A model generated the notes under the pieces. That model ran no database searches. It was not told the origin of the DNA and was given only the letters and a program-made list of their open reading frames with translations. A stretch of DNA of 14,521 nucleotides from an uncultured Collinsella sp. (GTDB taxonomy: Bacteria > Actinomycetota > Coriobacteriia > Coriobacteriales > Coriobacteriaceae), in contig CAADTZ010000037.1 in NCBI GenBank assembly GCA_900752015.1, positions 1-14,521 on the forward strand, in the 5' to 3' direction. The translations under genes and the position numbers were made by a program. Of this stretch, positions 1-5,918 are shown piece after piece. Numbering within the stretch: position 1 is the first letter of the stretch; the number at the start of each line of letters is the position of its first letter.

Positions 1-12
1 CGCCGAACCAAG

Positions 13-1179
13 TTAGGCAGCCGGGCAGATCTTCTTGAAGAGCTCGATGACGTCGTCGAGCGTCGCCTCGCGCGGGTTGCCCGGGAAGCAAGCATCGGCC
101 ATGGCGTCCTTGGCCAGGACCTCGATCTCGTCAGCCTTCATGGCCTCGCAGACGTGCGGGATGTTCACGTCGGCGGAAAGCTGCTTGACGGCGGCGATGG
201 CAGCATCGGCAGCCTCGTCGGTGCTCATTCCTGTGGTTTCAACGTCCCTGGCGACGGCGACCTTGGCCAGGCGCTCGGCGCAAACCGGCTTGTTGAACTC
301 CATGGCGATCGGCAGCAGCATGGCGCAAGCAACACCGTGCGGGGTATCGTAGTGAGCGGACAGGGTGTGAGCCATGGCGTGATCGATGCCCAGGCCGACG
401 TTAGAGAAGCCCATGCCGGCGACATACTGACCAAGAGCCATGCCCTCGCGGCCGGAGCCGGGCTGACCGGACTTGGCCTCGGAGACGGAGTCGCGCAGGT
501 TCTCGCTAATCAGTTTAATGGCCTCAAAGTGGAACATGTCGGAGAGCTCCCAAGCGCCCTTGGTGGTGTAGCCCTCGATGGCGTGGGTCAGAGCGTCCAT
601 GCCGGTAGAGGCGGTCAGGCCGGCGGGCATGGAGGCCATCATATCGGGGTCGACGACGGCGACCTCGGGGGCGTCGTTGGTGTCGACGCACACGAACTTG
701 CGGACCTTCTCGGGGTCGGTGATGACGTAGTTGATGGTCACCTCGGCGGCGGTACCGGCAGTCGTCGGCACAGCGATGGTGAACACGGCGTGGTTCTTAG
801 TGGGAGCAACGCCCTCGAGGCTGCGGACATCGGCGAACTCAGGGTTGTTGATGATGATGCCGATGGCCTTGGCAGTGTCCATGGAGGAACCGCCACCGAT
901 GGTCACGATAGCGTCAGCCTCGGCGGCCTTAAAGGCCTCGACGCCGTCCTTGACGTTCTGGATAGTGGGGTTGGGCTTGATCTCGGAGTAGAGGCTCCAA
1001 GCAATGCCGGCAGCGTCGAGCTCGTCGGTCACCTTAGCGGTAACGCCAAACTTGACCAGATCGGGGTCGGAGCAGACGAAGATCTTCTTGTAGCCGCGAC
1101 GCTGGAGCTCGCCGGGGATCTCCTTGATGGCGCCGGAACCATGATAAGAAATGGTGTTGAGAACGAAACGATTAGCCAT
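13..1179 (-). CDS. fucO: Iron-dependent lactaldehyde reductase / 1,2-propanediol dehydrogenase (FucO-like)
   Basis: A 388-residue group III iron-dependent alcohol dehydrogenase. From memory it matches E. coli FucO through long blocks, including NNPEFADVRSLEG (111-123), PTTAGTAAEVTINYVIT (138-154) and ALGQYVAGMGFSNVGLG (248-264). FucO reduces L-lactaldehyde to 1,2-propanediol with NADH in anaerobic fucose or rhamnose breakdown. The NAD-binding GGGS is at 95-98. The four FucO metal ligands are conserved as D195, H199, H267 and H281, and the length is normal for the family. The ATG start is backed by a GGGAGG Shine-Dalgarno six bases upstream. No fucose or rhamnose genes are visible, so the natural substrate could be another short aldehyde or alcohol. 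It appears monocistronic, with a candidate promoter/operator about 90 bp upstream. Its 3' flank lies outside the window. Confidence 0.93.
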   Translation of the reverse strand: MANRFVLNTISYHGSGAIKEIPGELQRRGYKKIFVCSDPDLVKFGVTAKVTDELDAAGIAWSLYSEIKPNPTIQNVKDGVEAFKAAEADAIVTIGGGSSMDTAKAIGIIINNPEFADVRSLEGVAPTKNHAVFTIAVPTTAGTAAEVTINYVITDPEKVRKFVCVDTNDAPEVAVVDPDMMASMPAGLTASTGMDALTHAIEGYTTKGAWELSDMFHFEAIKLISENLRDSVSEAKSGQPGSGREGMALGQYVAGMGFSNVGLGIDHAMAHTLSAHYDTPHGVACAMLLPIAMEFNKPVCAERLAKVAVARDVETTGMSTDEAADAAIAAVKQLSADVNIPHVCEAMKADEIEVLAKDAMADACFPGNPREATLDDVIELFKKICPAA

Positions 1180-1240
1180 TGATAGCCTCCCATCGTGTGC
1201 GGGGCACCCATTACGCCCCGCGCCATGAGTCCCATCCTAA

Positions 1241-1294
1241 CGCTTTTGAAACAAAAAACACGCGAGAACATCAAAAGTGTTAAAGCGTTTCAAC
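1241..1294 (-). promoter_or_regulatory. Candidate promoter and LacI-type operator(s) upstream of fucO
   Basis: On the minus strand a TTGAAA hexamer (1293-1288) is followed after 17 bases by TGTTCT (1270-1265), a plausible but weak -35/-10 pair about 85 bases before the fucO start. The -35 lies inside an imperfect 16-bp palindrome at 1279-1294 (GTTAAAGCGTTTCAAC, six of eight pairs) with a central CG, which is the general shape of LacI/CcpA-family operators. A related CGCTTTTGAAAC string lies at 1241-1252. It resembles catabolite response elements but misses consensus positions, so the assignment to a particular regulator is only a suggestion. Confidence 0.35.
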
Positions 1295-1320
1295 AACTGG
1301 TATCGTCACCACCAGACCAC

Positions 1321-1354
1321 TAAACAAAAAGGGGCGGCCGAGATGGCCGTCCCC
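1321..1354 (-). terminator. Rho-independent terminator of the DUF1275 gene
   Basis: Read on the minus strand, a GC-rich hairpin occupies 1354-1331: GGGG, a bulged A and CGGCC pair with GGCCG and CCCC around an ATCTC loop. TTTTTGTTTA follows immediately. It lies about 55 bases after the stop of the DUF1275 gene (1409) and before the fucO promoter, so it separates the two minus-strand units. Confidence 0.85.
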
Positions 1355-1373
1355 TCCCCATTATCGATCTATC

Positions 1374-1398
1374 TGACAAAGGGACTGCCCCCTTGTCA
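1374..1398. repeat. 25-bp intergenic palindrome (TGACAA...TTGTCA)
   Basis: A palindrome with TGACAAAGGG on the left, ACTGC as loop and CCCCTTGTCA on the right, ten bases after the DUF1275 stop. The single A/C mismatch on the plus strand becomes a G-U pair in minus-strand RNA, giving a full 10-bp stem on the transcribed strand. No T-run follows, and a separate conventional terminator lies just beyond at 1354-1321. It resembles other palindromes in this window that carry a GGGAC core. Confidence 0.6.
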
Positions 1399-1408
1399 CA
1401 TCTTGCCG

Positions 1409-2125
1409 TTATTTTTGGCAGGCGTCTTTCCAATCTTCGCAGGCACGCTTCCAGCGAGAGCGCAAATCGCGCTCGCGATCGATAAACATGATGGCAAACG
1501 CGATAAACAGCAGCACGCTCGCCACCGCAATGGAGTGCAGCCCCATGCGCCCAATACACCAATTGCCCAGCACGGCGCCAAACACAAAGGTAAAGATCAC
1601 GCCAAAGTACAGCACGCCGTTTTCCAAAAAGCCGCGCTTGTGGGTGATGATGTAGTCGTCCACGTTTTGCAGCGCATTGCGCAGGTTACCGATGCACATG
1701 GTCGTGGCGATGCCGTGACCGTGGATCTTGCGGAAGCTCTCGACCTGCATGCCGCAGGCAAACGAGGTGAGGCAGTTGGCGAGCAGGTTGTAACCGCCAC
1801 CGGGGATAAAGCTCACGCCCAGCAAGATGACGGCTTCAAAAAACACCGTCACCTGGCGCCAGTGAATCACACTGCCAAACCGCTCGTGAACCAAGTCGGC
1901 AAGCATAATGCCCACGGCAAACGACACCACGGGGAAGAAATAGCGTCCCGCCAGTGCCCAGTTGCCCTCTGAAATGCTCACGCCCACGAGCAGGATGTTG
2001 CCCGTCTGCGCGTTTGCGAAAACATGGTCGCGCCCAATGTACGAATACACATCCATAAAGCCACCGGCGAGCGCCAAGATGATGCCCAGCTCAATAGACT
2101 CCGATATCTGTTTGGCACGCTGCAT
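1409..2125 (-). CDS. DUF1275 / YoaK-family integral membrane protein
   Basis: A 238-residue hydrophobic protein with about six membrane segments. Family features are visible: an N-terminal LALAGGFMDVYSYI segment, the NAQTGNILLVGV motif (DUF1275 proteins normally carry a TGN motif here), and a second signature block around QVESFRKIHGHGIATTMCIGN. The C-terminus is a charged cytosolic tail. The family has no established biochemical function; transport has been proposed. The frame stays open upstream to 2356, but the extra 77 residues are not membrane-like. The ATG at 2125 has a strong AGGAGG about ten bases upstream. It is divergent from ygiQ and followed by a palindrome and a terminator, so it is probably monocistronic. 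Confidence 0.85.
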   Translation of the reverse strand: MQRAKQISESIELGIILALAGGFMDVYSYIGRDHVFANAQTGNILLVGVSISEGNWALAGRYFFPVVSFAVGIMLADLVHERFGSVIHWRQVTVFFEAVILLGVSFIPGGGYNLLANCLTSFACGMQVESFRKIHGHGIATTMCIGNLRNALQNVDDYIITHKRGFLENGVLYFGVIFTFVFGAVLGNWCIGRMGLHSIAVASVLLFIAFAIMFIDRERDLRSRWKRACEDWKDACQK

Positions 2126-2303
2126 CGTCGTGCATCCTCCTTGTTGACGACCCTCTCGTGCGTTGGCGGAGACATAGCCGCCGTTCATACTGTAACCCAT
2201 TGACAACATGGCGTGCGCGCGAGACGGGTTCTCCAACGCGCAGATACACAGTCTGGAAACAAACGGCAGGCGCGGCGCCGACACCCGACGCCCCGTGTAC
2301 TCC

Positions 2304-2338
2304 ACCAGTCTTTTTAGCGCCGTCCCAAAAAGACTGGT
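2304..2338. repeat. Perfect 12-bp-armed inverted repeat upstream of ygiQ
   Basis: Arms ACCAGTCTTTTT (2304-2315) and AAAAAGACTGGT (2327-2338) are perfectly complementary around an 11-base spacer, which reads GGGACGGCGCT on the minus strand. The element ends 37 bases before the ygiQ start codon, within the 250-bp divergent intergenic region (2126-2375). Its T-tract is on the loop side, so it lacks the stem-then-T-tract form of an intrinsic terminator. It could be an operator, a leader hairpin, or one of the dispersed palindromes seen elsewhere here. I found no convincing -35/-10 pair in the region. Confidence 0.75.
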
Positions 2339-2375
2339 TACAATTACGTGCAGCATACAAACACCGGGAGGGATC

Positions 2376-4511
2376 GTGGCAAAAAAGCCTCAGCACGCTC
2401 AGAACAACCAGCGCAGTCAGCAGGGCAAACAGGGCCAGCAGCAAAAGCGCGGCGGTAAGGCACAGAGCGGCCACGCCACGCATGCCTCTGCAGCGCCCTC
2501 GCGTCCCTGGCGTCCGGGCCGCGATAAATTTCTCCCCGTCAGCCGCGCCGACATGGATGCGCGCGGCTGGGACCAGTGCGACTTTGTCTACATCTGCGGC
2601 GACGCCTACGTGGACCACCCCAGCTTTGGCATGGCCATCGTCAGCCGCGTCCTCGACGCGCACGGCTACAAGGTGGGCATCATCTGCCAGCCCGACTGGA
2701 CCGACCCCGCCAGCATCACGGTGCTCGGCGAGCCGCGCCTGGGCTTTCTCGTCAGTGCCGGTAACATGGACTCCATGGTCAACCACTATTCGGTGACCAA
2801 GCACCGCCGCCACACCGACGCCTATACCCCCGGTGGCGAGGAGGGGCACCGCCCCAATCGTGCCGTCACGGTCTACGGCAACCTCATCCGCCAGACGTTC
2901 AAGGACGCCCCCATCATTATCGGCGGCATCGAGGCAAGCCTGCGTCGCCTGGCCCACTACGACTACTGGCAGGACAAGCTCAAGCGTTCGGTACTGCTCG
3001 ACTCGGGCGCCAACATCCTCATCTACGGCATGGGCGAGCACGCGATTGTCGAGATCGCCGACGCGCTCGACGCGGGACTGCCCGTCGATCAGATCACCTA
3101 TATCAACGGCACCGTCTACCGCACCAGCTCGCTCGACGAGGTCTACGACTACGACCTGCTTCCCAGCTGGGACGACCTTGCCGCCGACAAGCTCAACTAC
3201 GCGCGCAGCTTTAACGTGCAGCAGCAGAATATGGACCCCATCACCGGACATCGCCTGGTAGAGCCCTACCCCAATAGCGTCTATGTGGTACAGAACCCGC
3301 CGTCGGCGACACTCACCACCAACGAGATGGACGAGGTGGCCGAACTCCCCTACGCACGTGATTGGCATCCCGACTACGACGCGGCAGGCGGCGTGCCGGC
3401 CTTTGCCGAGATCAAGTTTTCCATTAGCTCCAACCGCGGCTGTTTTGGCGAGTGCTCGTTTTGCGCCCTCACCTTCCACCAGGGACGCGTGCTGCAGATG
3501 CGCAGCCACGACTCGATCATGCGCGAGGCCGAGCTGCTCACGCACGACCCCGAGTTTAAGGGCTACATCAACGACGTGGGCGGCCCGACGGCAAACTTTA
3601 GCCGCCCGGCCTGCGACAAGCAGCTCAAGCACGGCGTATGCAAGAACAAACGCTGCCTGTGGCCGAGCGTATGCAAGAACATGGTGGTCGACGAGAGCGG
3701 CTACACGCAGCTGTTGCGCGACCTGCGCCAGCTGCCGGGTGTCAAGAAGGTCTTTGTCCGCAGTGGCATCCGCTTTGACTACACCATGGCCGATGCCTCG
3801 GACGAGTTTTTGCGCGAGCTGCTGGAACACCACGTCTCGGGCCAGCTGCGCGTAGCGCCCGAGCACGTGAGCGATGCGGTGCTCTCCGTAATGGGCAAGC
3901 CGAGCCGCGCCGTCTACGATGCGTTCTGCCGTAAATTTGAACGCTTGAACCGCGAATACGGACTCAAGCAGTACGTGGTGCCGTATCTGATCTCGAGCCA
4001 CCCCGGTTCAACCATGAAGGAAGCCGTGGACCTTGCCGAGGCCGTGCGCGACATGGGTTATATGCCCGAGCAGGTGCAGGACTTCTACCCCACGCCGTCC
4101 ACCATGTCGACCTGCATGTACTACACCGGCGTGGACCCGCGCACCATGAAGCCGATCTATGTGGCGCGCGACCCGCACGAAAAGGCCATGCAGCGCGCGC
4201 TCATCCAGTATCGCAAGCCCGAGAACTACAAGCTCGTGCGCGAGGCACTGGAAAAGGCCGGGCGTCGTGACCTGATCGGCTACACCAAGCATTGCCTGAT
4301 TCGTCCCGTGCCGCCGCGCCCGGGCGAGACATCGGCCGGCGGCGGACACGGCACTGGCAAGAAGGGCGGCAAGGCCCACGGTGGCGCCACCGGCAAGGGA
4401 CCCAAGGGCAGCAAGGGCCACGGCGGCATGTCGCGTGCGCAGAACACCGCAGGCCGCAACCGTGCGGCCCAGGGGCGTCAGGGCGCCAATGGAGGCGGCA
4501 GGCGCAACTAA
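2376..4511 (+). CDS. ygiQ: YgiQ-family radical SAM protein (UPF0313)
   Basis: A 711-residue protein, close to the usual length of the YgiQ family. The N-terminal domain contains DFVYICGDAYVDHPSFGMAI and a long UPF0313 region. The radical SAM cluster motif CxxxCxxC follows, with C356, C360 and C363. A DUF3362-like C-terminal region ends in PVPPRPGETS. Family members bind [4Fe-4S] and S-adenosylmethionine; the reaction is not established. The residues after about 646 form an unusual Gly/Lys/Arg/Asn-rich low-complexity tail, and the first 40 residues are Gln/Lys-rich. I chose the GTG at 2376 because GGAGG lies four bases upstream and the open frame before it shows no family similarity. Its TAA overlaps the stop of the convergent CPBP gene. 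Confidence 0.93.
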   Translation: MAKKPQHAQNNQRSQQGKQGQQQKRGGKAQSGHATHASAAPSRPWRPGRDKFLPVSRADMDARGWDQCDFVYICGDAYVDHPSFGMAIVSRVLDAHGYKVGIICQPDWTDPASITVLGEPRLGFLVSAGNMDSMVNHYSVTKHRRHTDAYTPGGEEGHRPNRAVTVYGNLIRQTFKDAPIIIGGIEASLRRLAHYDYWQDKLKRSVLLDSGANILIYGMGEHAIVEIADALDAGLPVDQITYINGTVYRTSSLDEVYDYDLLPSWDDLAADKLNYARSFNVQQQNMDPITGHRLVEPYPNSVYVVQNPPSATLTTNEMDEVAELPYARDWHPDYDAAGGVPAFAEIKFSISSNRGCFGECSFCALTFHQGRVLQMRSHDSIMREAELLTHDPEFKGYINDVGGPTANFSRPACDKQLKHGVCKNKRCLWPSVCKNMVVDESGYTQLLRDLRQLPGVKKVFVRSGIRFDYTMADASDEFLRELLEHHVSGQLRVAPEHVSDAVLSVMGKPSRAVYDAFCRKFERLNREYGLKQYVVPYLISSHPGSTMKEAVDLAEAVRDMGYMPEQVQDFYPTPSTMSTCMYYTGVDPRTMKPIYVARDPHEKAMQRALIQYRKPENYKLVREALEKAGRRDLIGYTKHCLIRPVPPRPGETSAGGGHGTGKKGGKAHGGATGKGPKGSKGHGGMSRAQNTAGRNRAAQGRQGANGGGRRN

Positions 4512-5419
4512 GGCAGCGGTGCCGTCGCTATGTCCGTCTCGCATGCGTGGCGCAGTGAGCGCATCGCCTCCACGAGGATGATGCCGGCGATGCCAACCGT
4601 GACCACAAGGTCGAGCGGCGTGTTCACAAACCAGAGCATCGTCATGAGATACGACCCGGCATTAAAGGCAAAGTGCAGCAGGATCGTGTAGCGGAGCTTT
4701 CCGGTGGTCACGAGCACCCAGCCAAAGACCAGACCGGCAGCGCCCGCGTAGCAACCCTGCACCCAATTCATGTGCATAAAACCGAAGATTGCCGCCTGCA
4801 ACACAGTCGCCGCGGCGATACCCCACGTGCTTGGAGCCGCCCAGGGCACCATGGCGCCGTCCTGTGCCCGCGCGCGACGCCGGCGTTTCCAGAGCGGACG
4901 GCACTGCGGGTTAAACGCTCGGAGCGAAAACTCAAAAATGATACCGCGCACCAGCAGTTCCTCGCAAAACGGCGCGCCGAGCACCGTGGTCAGGACGGCC
5001 AGATAGCTCGTGTCGCCCATGCCCGTCTCCTCGACGAGCTCACTGTAATCGGCCGCCGCCTCGGGTAACAGCGACAGCACAGCGTCGGTCACGTAGCCAA
5101 CGACCACCTGCAGGGCAAGGCCGATCACGATAACGCAGGCGATGCGTTTCCACGCCCCACGCGCTCCCCCGCCAAGCGGACGCTCGCCCTGCCAGCGCGC
5201 CATAAACGAGCGCGGCCACAGATAACGCCACCAAAGCAGCGCCATCAAAAACGACGCCGTCTGAGCGGCGGCCTGGAACCATTGGATATCGAGATTGTCG
5301 ATCGGATAGCCCGTCAGCACCGATACGGCATCGAGAACTGAAAACAGAACCGCGCTCAGGGCTATATCGGCAGCGACAACGCCAAAACAGGCAAGCGCCC
5401 AAATCATCGCATTGAGCAT
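4508..5419 (-). CDS. CPBP-family intramembrane metalloprotease
   Basis: A 303-residue multi-pass membrane protein of the CPBP (CAAX protease and bacteriocin-processing, Abi) family. The hallmark motifs occur in order: EExxxR (E153, E154, R158), FxxxH ending at H216, and HxxxN (H249, N253), which form the proposed metal site in the membrane. About eight hydrophobic segments are visible. Members include prenyl-protein endopeptidases and bacteriocin self-immunity proteins; the substrate here is unknown, and no bacteriocin gene is nearby. The ATG at 5419 follows GAGGAGG by five bases. An apparent upstream extension to 5479 merely reads through a repeat copy. The 3' end overlaps ygiQ by four bases on the opposite strand, so no terminator can lie between them. 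Confidence 0.9.
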   Translation of the reverse strand: MLNAMIWALACFGVVAADIALSAVLFSVLDAVSVLTGYPIDNLDIQWFQAAAQTASFLMALLWWRYLWPRSFMARWQGERPLGGGARGAWKRIACVIVIGLALQVVVGYVTDAVLSLLPEAAADYSELVEETGMGDTSYLAVLTTVLGAPFCEELLVRGIIFEFSLRAFNPQCRPLWKRRRRARAQDGAMVPWAAPSTWGIAAATVLQAAIFGFMHMNWVQGCYAGAAGLVFGWVLVTTGKLRYTILLHFAFNAGSYLMTMLWFVNTPLDLVVTVGIAGIILVEAMRSLRHACETDIATAPLP

Positions 5420-5470
5420 GCCAACCTCCTCAAAACCGTTCCCTAGTTCTACCACAACTCGGCAGAGAGC

Positions 5471-5501
5471 TGATCCCATGGGGACGGAGGAAAACGGATC
5501 A
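5471..5501. repeat. 31-bp dispersed repeat, copy A
   Basis: It begins with TGATCC and ends with GGATCA, six-base inverted termini, around the core CATGGGGACGGAGGAAAAC. It is identical to copy B at 5868-5898 at 30 of 31 positions (A versus T at the eighth base). It starts one base after the stop codon of the RelB-like gene. No target duplication or transposase is seen. Confidence 0.85.
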
Positions 5502-5502
5502 C

Positions 5503-5703
5503 TTATTGATGAGAATCGGGCACAGTGCCAAAGGCCCCGCTGGGCGAAATGTCGAACGGAAAGGTGCCGCAGCGATTGAAGGCGGCGATGAACATGCGGA
5601 TGGCGTTGGACGGCGTGGTGCCTACGAGCTGGGTTGCCGCCGCGAAGGCCGCCTTTTCCTCAGGCAAGACCTTCGCTACAACCGGGGTCATGTGTTCTGC
5701 CAT
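5503..5703 (-). CDS. RelB/DinJ-family antitoxin (no toxin partner seen)
   Basis: A 66-residue protein. VVAKVLPEEKAAFAAATQLV followed by GTTPSNAIRMFIAAF matches the N-terminal ribbon-helix-helix of RelB/DinJ antitoxins, and TFPFDI matches the usual PFD block after it. Such proteins bind DNA as dimers, repress their own promoter and neutralise a RelE/YafQ-type RNase. The ATG at 5703 has AAGGAAG four bases upstream; an extension to 5778 reads into the structured leader. No RelE-like frame exists on either side: downstream comes repeat copy A then the CPBP gene, upstream is non-coding. It is therefore an orphan antitoxin or a stand-alone regulator. The C-terminal toxin-binding part is short. Confidence 0.75.
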   Translation of the reverse strand: MAEHMTPVVAKVLPEEKAAFAAATQLVGTTPSNAIRMFIAAFNRCGTFPFDISPSGAFGTVPDSHQ

Positions 5704-5737
5704 GGCGCTTCCTTTTTGAAACGACGGTGGTGCGGAT

Positions 5738-5796
5738 AGATGCGGGCCACGCGGCTGGGCGACGGGCTGTGAAGGCAACCCGATTGGCCCGCATCT
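5738..5796 (-). other. 12-bp-armed inverted repeat in the leader of the RelB-like gene
   Basis: AGATGCGGGCCA (5738-5749) and TGGCCCGCATCT (5785-5796) are perfectly complementary and separated by 35 bases. The spacer can fold further: on the minus strand CGGG and CCCG flank a roughly 12-base loop. The element lies 35-93 bases before the start codon. If transcription starts near the iterons at 5816-5845, the RNA leader would contain a closed, GC-rich, possibly branched structure. It matches no riboswitch class I recognise. Confidence 0.6.
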
Positions 5797-5815
5797 GGAG
5801 TTTGTTTCTACGGCG

Positions 5816-5846
5816 TTGGTATTACTTGGTATTCCTAAGTATTACC
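5816..5846 (-). promoter_or_regulatory. Three 10-bp iterons, probable operator of the RelB-like gene
   Basis: On the plus strand three consecutive decamers occur: TTGGTATTAC (5816-5825), TTGGTATTCC (5826-5835) and TAAGTATTAC (5836-5845). The same stretch (5818-5846) is also an imperfect 29-bp palindrome with 11 of 14 pairs. Ten-base spacing places each copy on the same helix face, as in cooperative ribbon-helix-helix operators, which suits an autoregulated RelB-type antitoxin. Two TAATAC hexamers on the minus strand (5844-5839 and 5824-5819) could serve as -10 boxes, but no good -35 is visible. Confidence 0.5.
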
Positions 5847-5867
5847 CCGCAGATAGAATAGCACACC

Positions 5868-5898
5868 TGATCCCTTGGGGACGGAGGAAAACGGATCA
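5868..5898. repeat. 31-bp dispersed repeat, copy B
   Basis: It has the same TGATCC...GGATCA element as copy A (5471-5501), 397 bp apart in the same orientation, with core CTTGGGGACGGAGGAAAAC. It lies 20 bases after the stop of the ABC permease-ATPase gene. No conventional T-tailed terminator is present there, so this element is the only structured sequence at the 3' end of the hydrogenase operon. Confidence 0.85.
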
Positions 5899-5918
5899 TT
5901 TTGTTGCTGAATAAGTAT

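Noticed and set aside
154..1182. A 342-codon plus-strand frame opposite fucO
   Set aside because: It is Gly/Asp/Val-rich shadow coding, and the minus strand encodes a full FucO.
2091..4001. A 636-codon open frame on the minus strand opposite ygiQ
   Set aside because: It lies antisense to a clear YgiQ gene, its composition (Ala/Val/Asp/His-rich) is typical of a high-GC shadow frame, and it has no recognisable domain.
5420..5479. A 20-residue N-terminal extension of the CPBP protease
   Set aside because: Its ATG lies within repeat copy A, whereas a strong ribosome site supports the start at 5419.
5816..5845. A minimal CRISPR-like or satellite array
   Set aside because: There are only three imperfect 10-bp units without spacers or cas genes; an operator explains them better.
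5471..5898. An insertion sequence bounded by the 31-bp repeats
   Set aside because: There is no transposase, the repeats are direct rather than inverted, and no target-site duplication was found.
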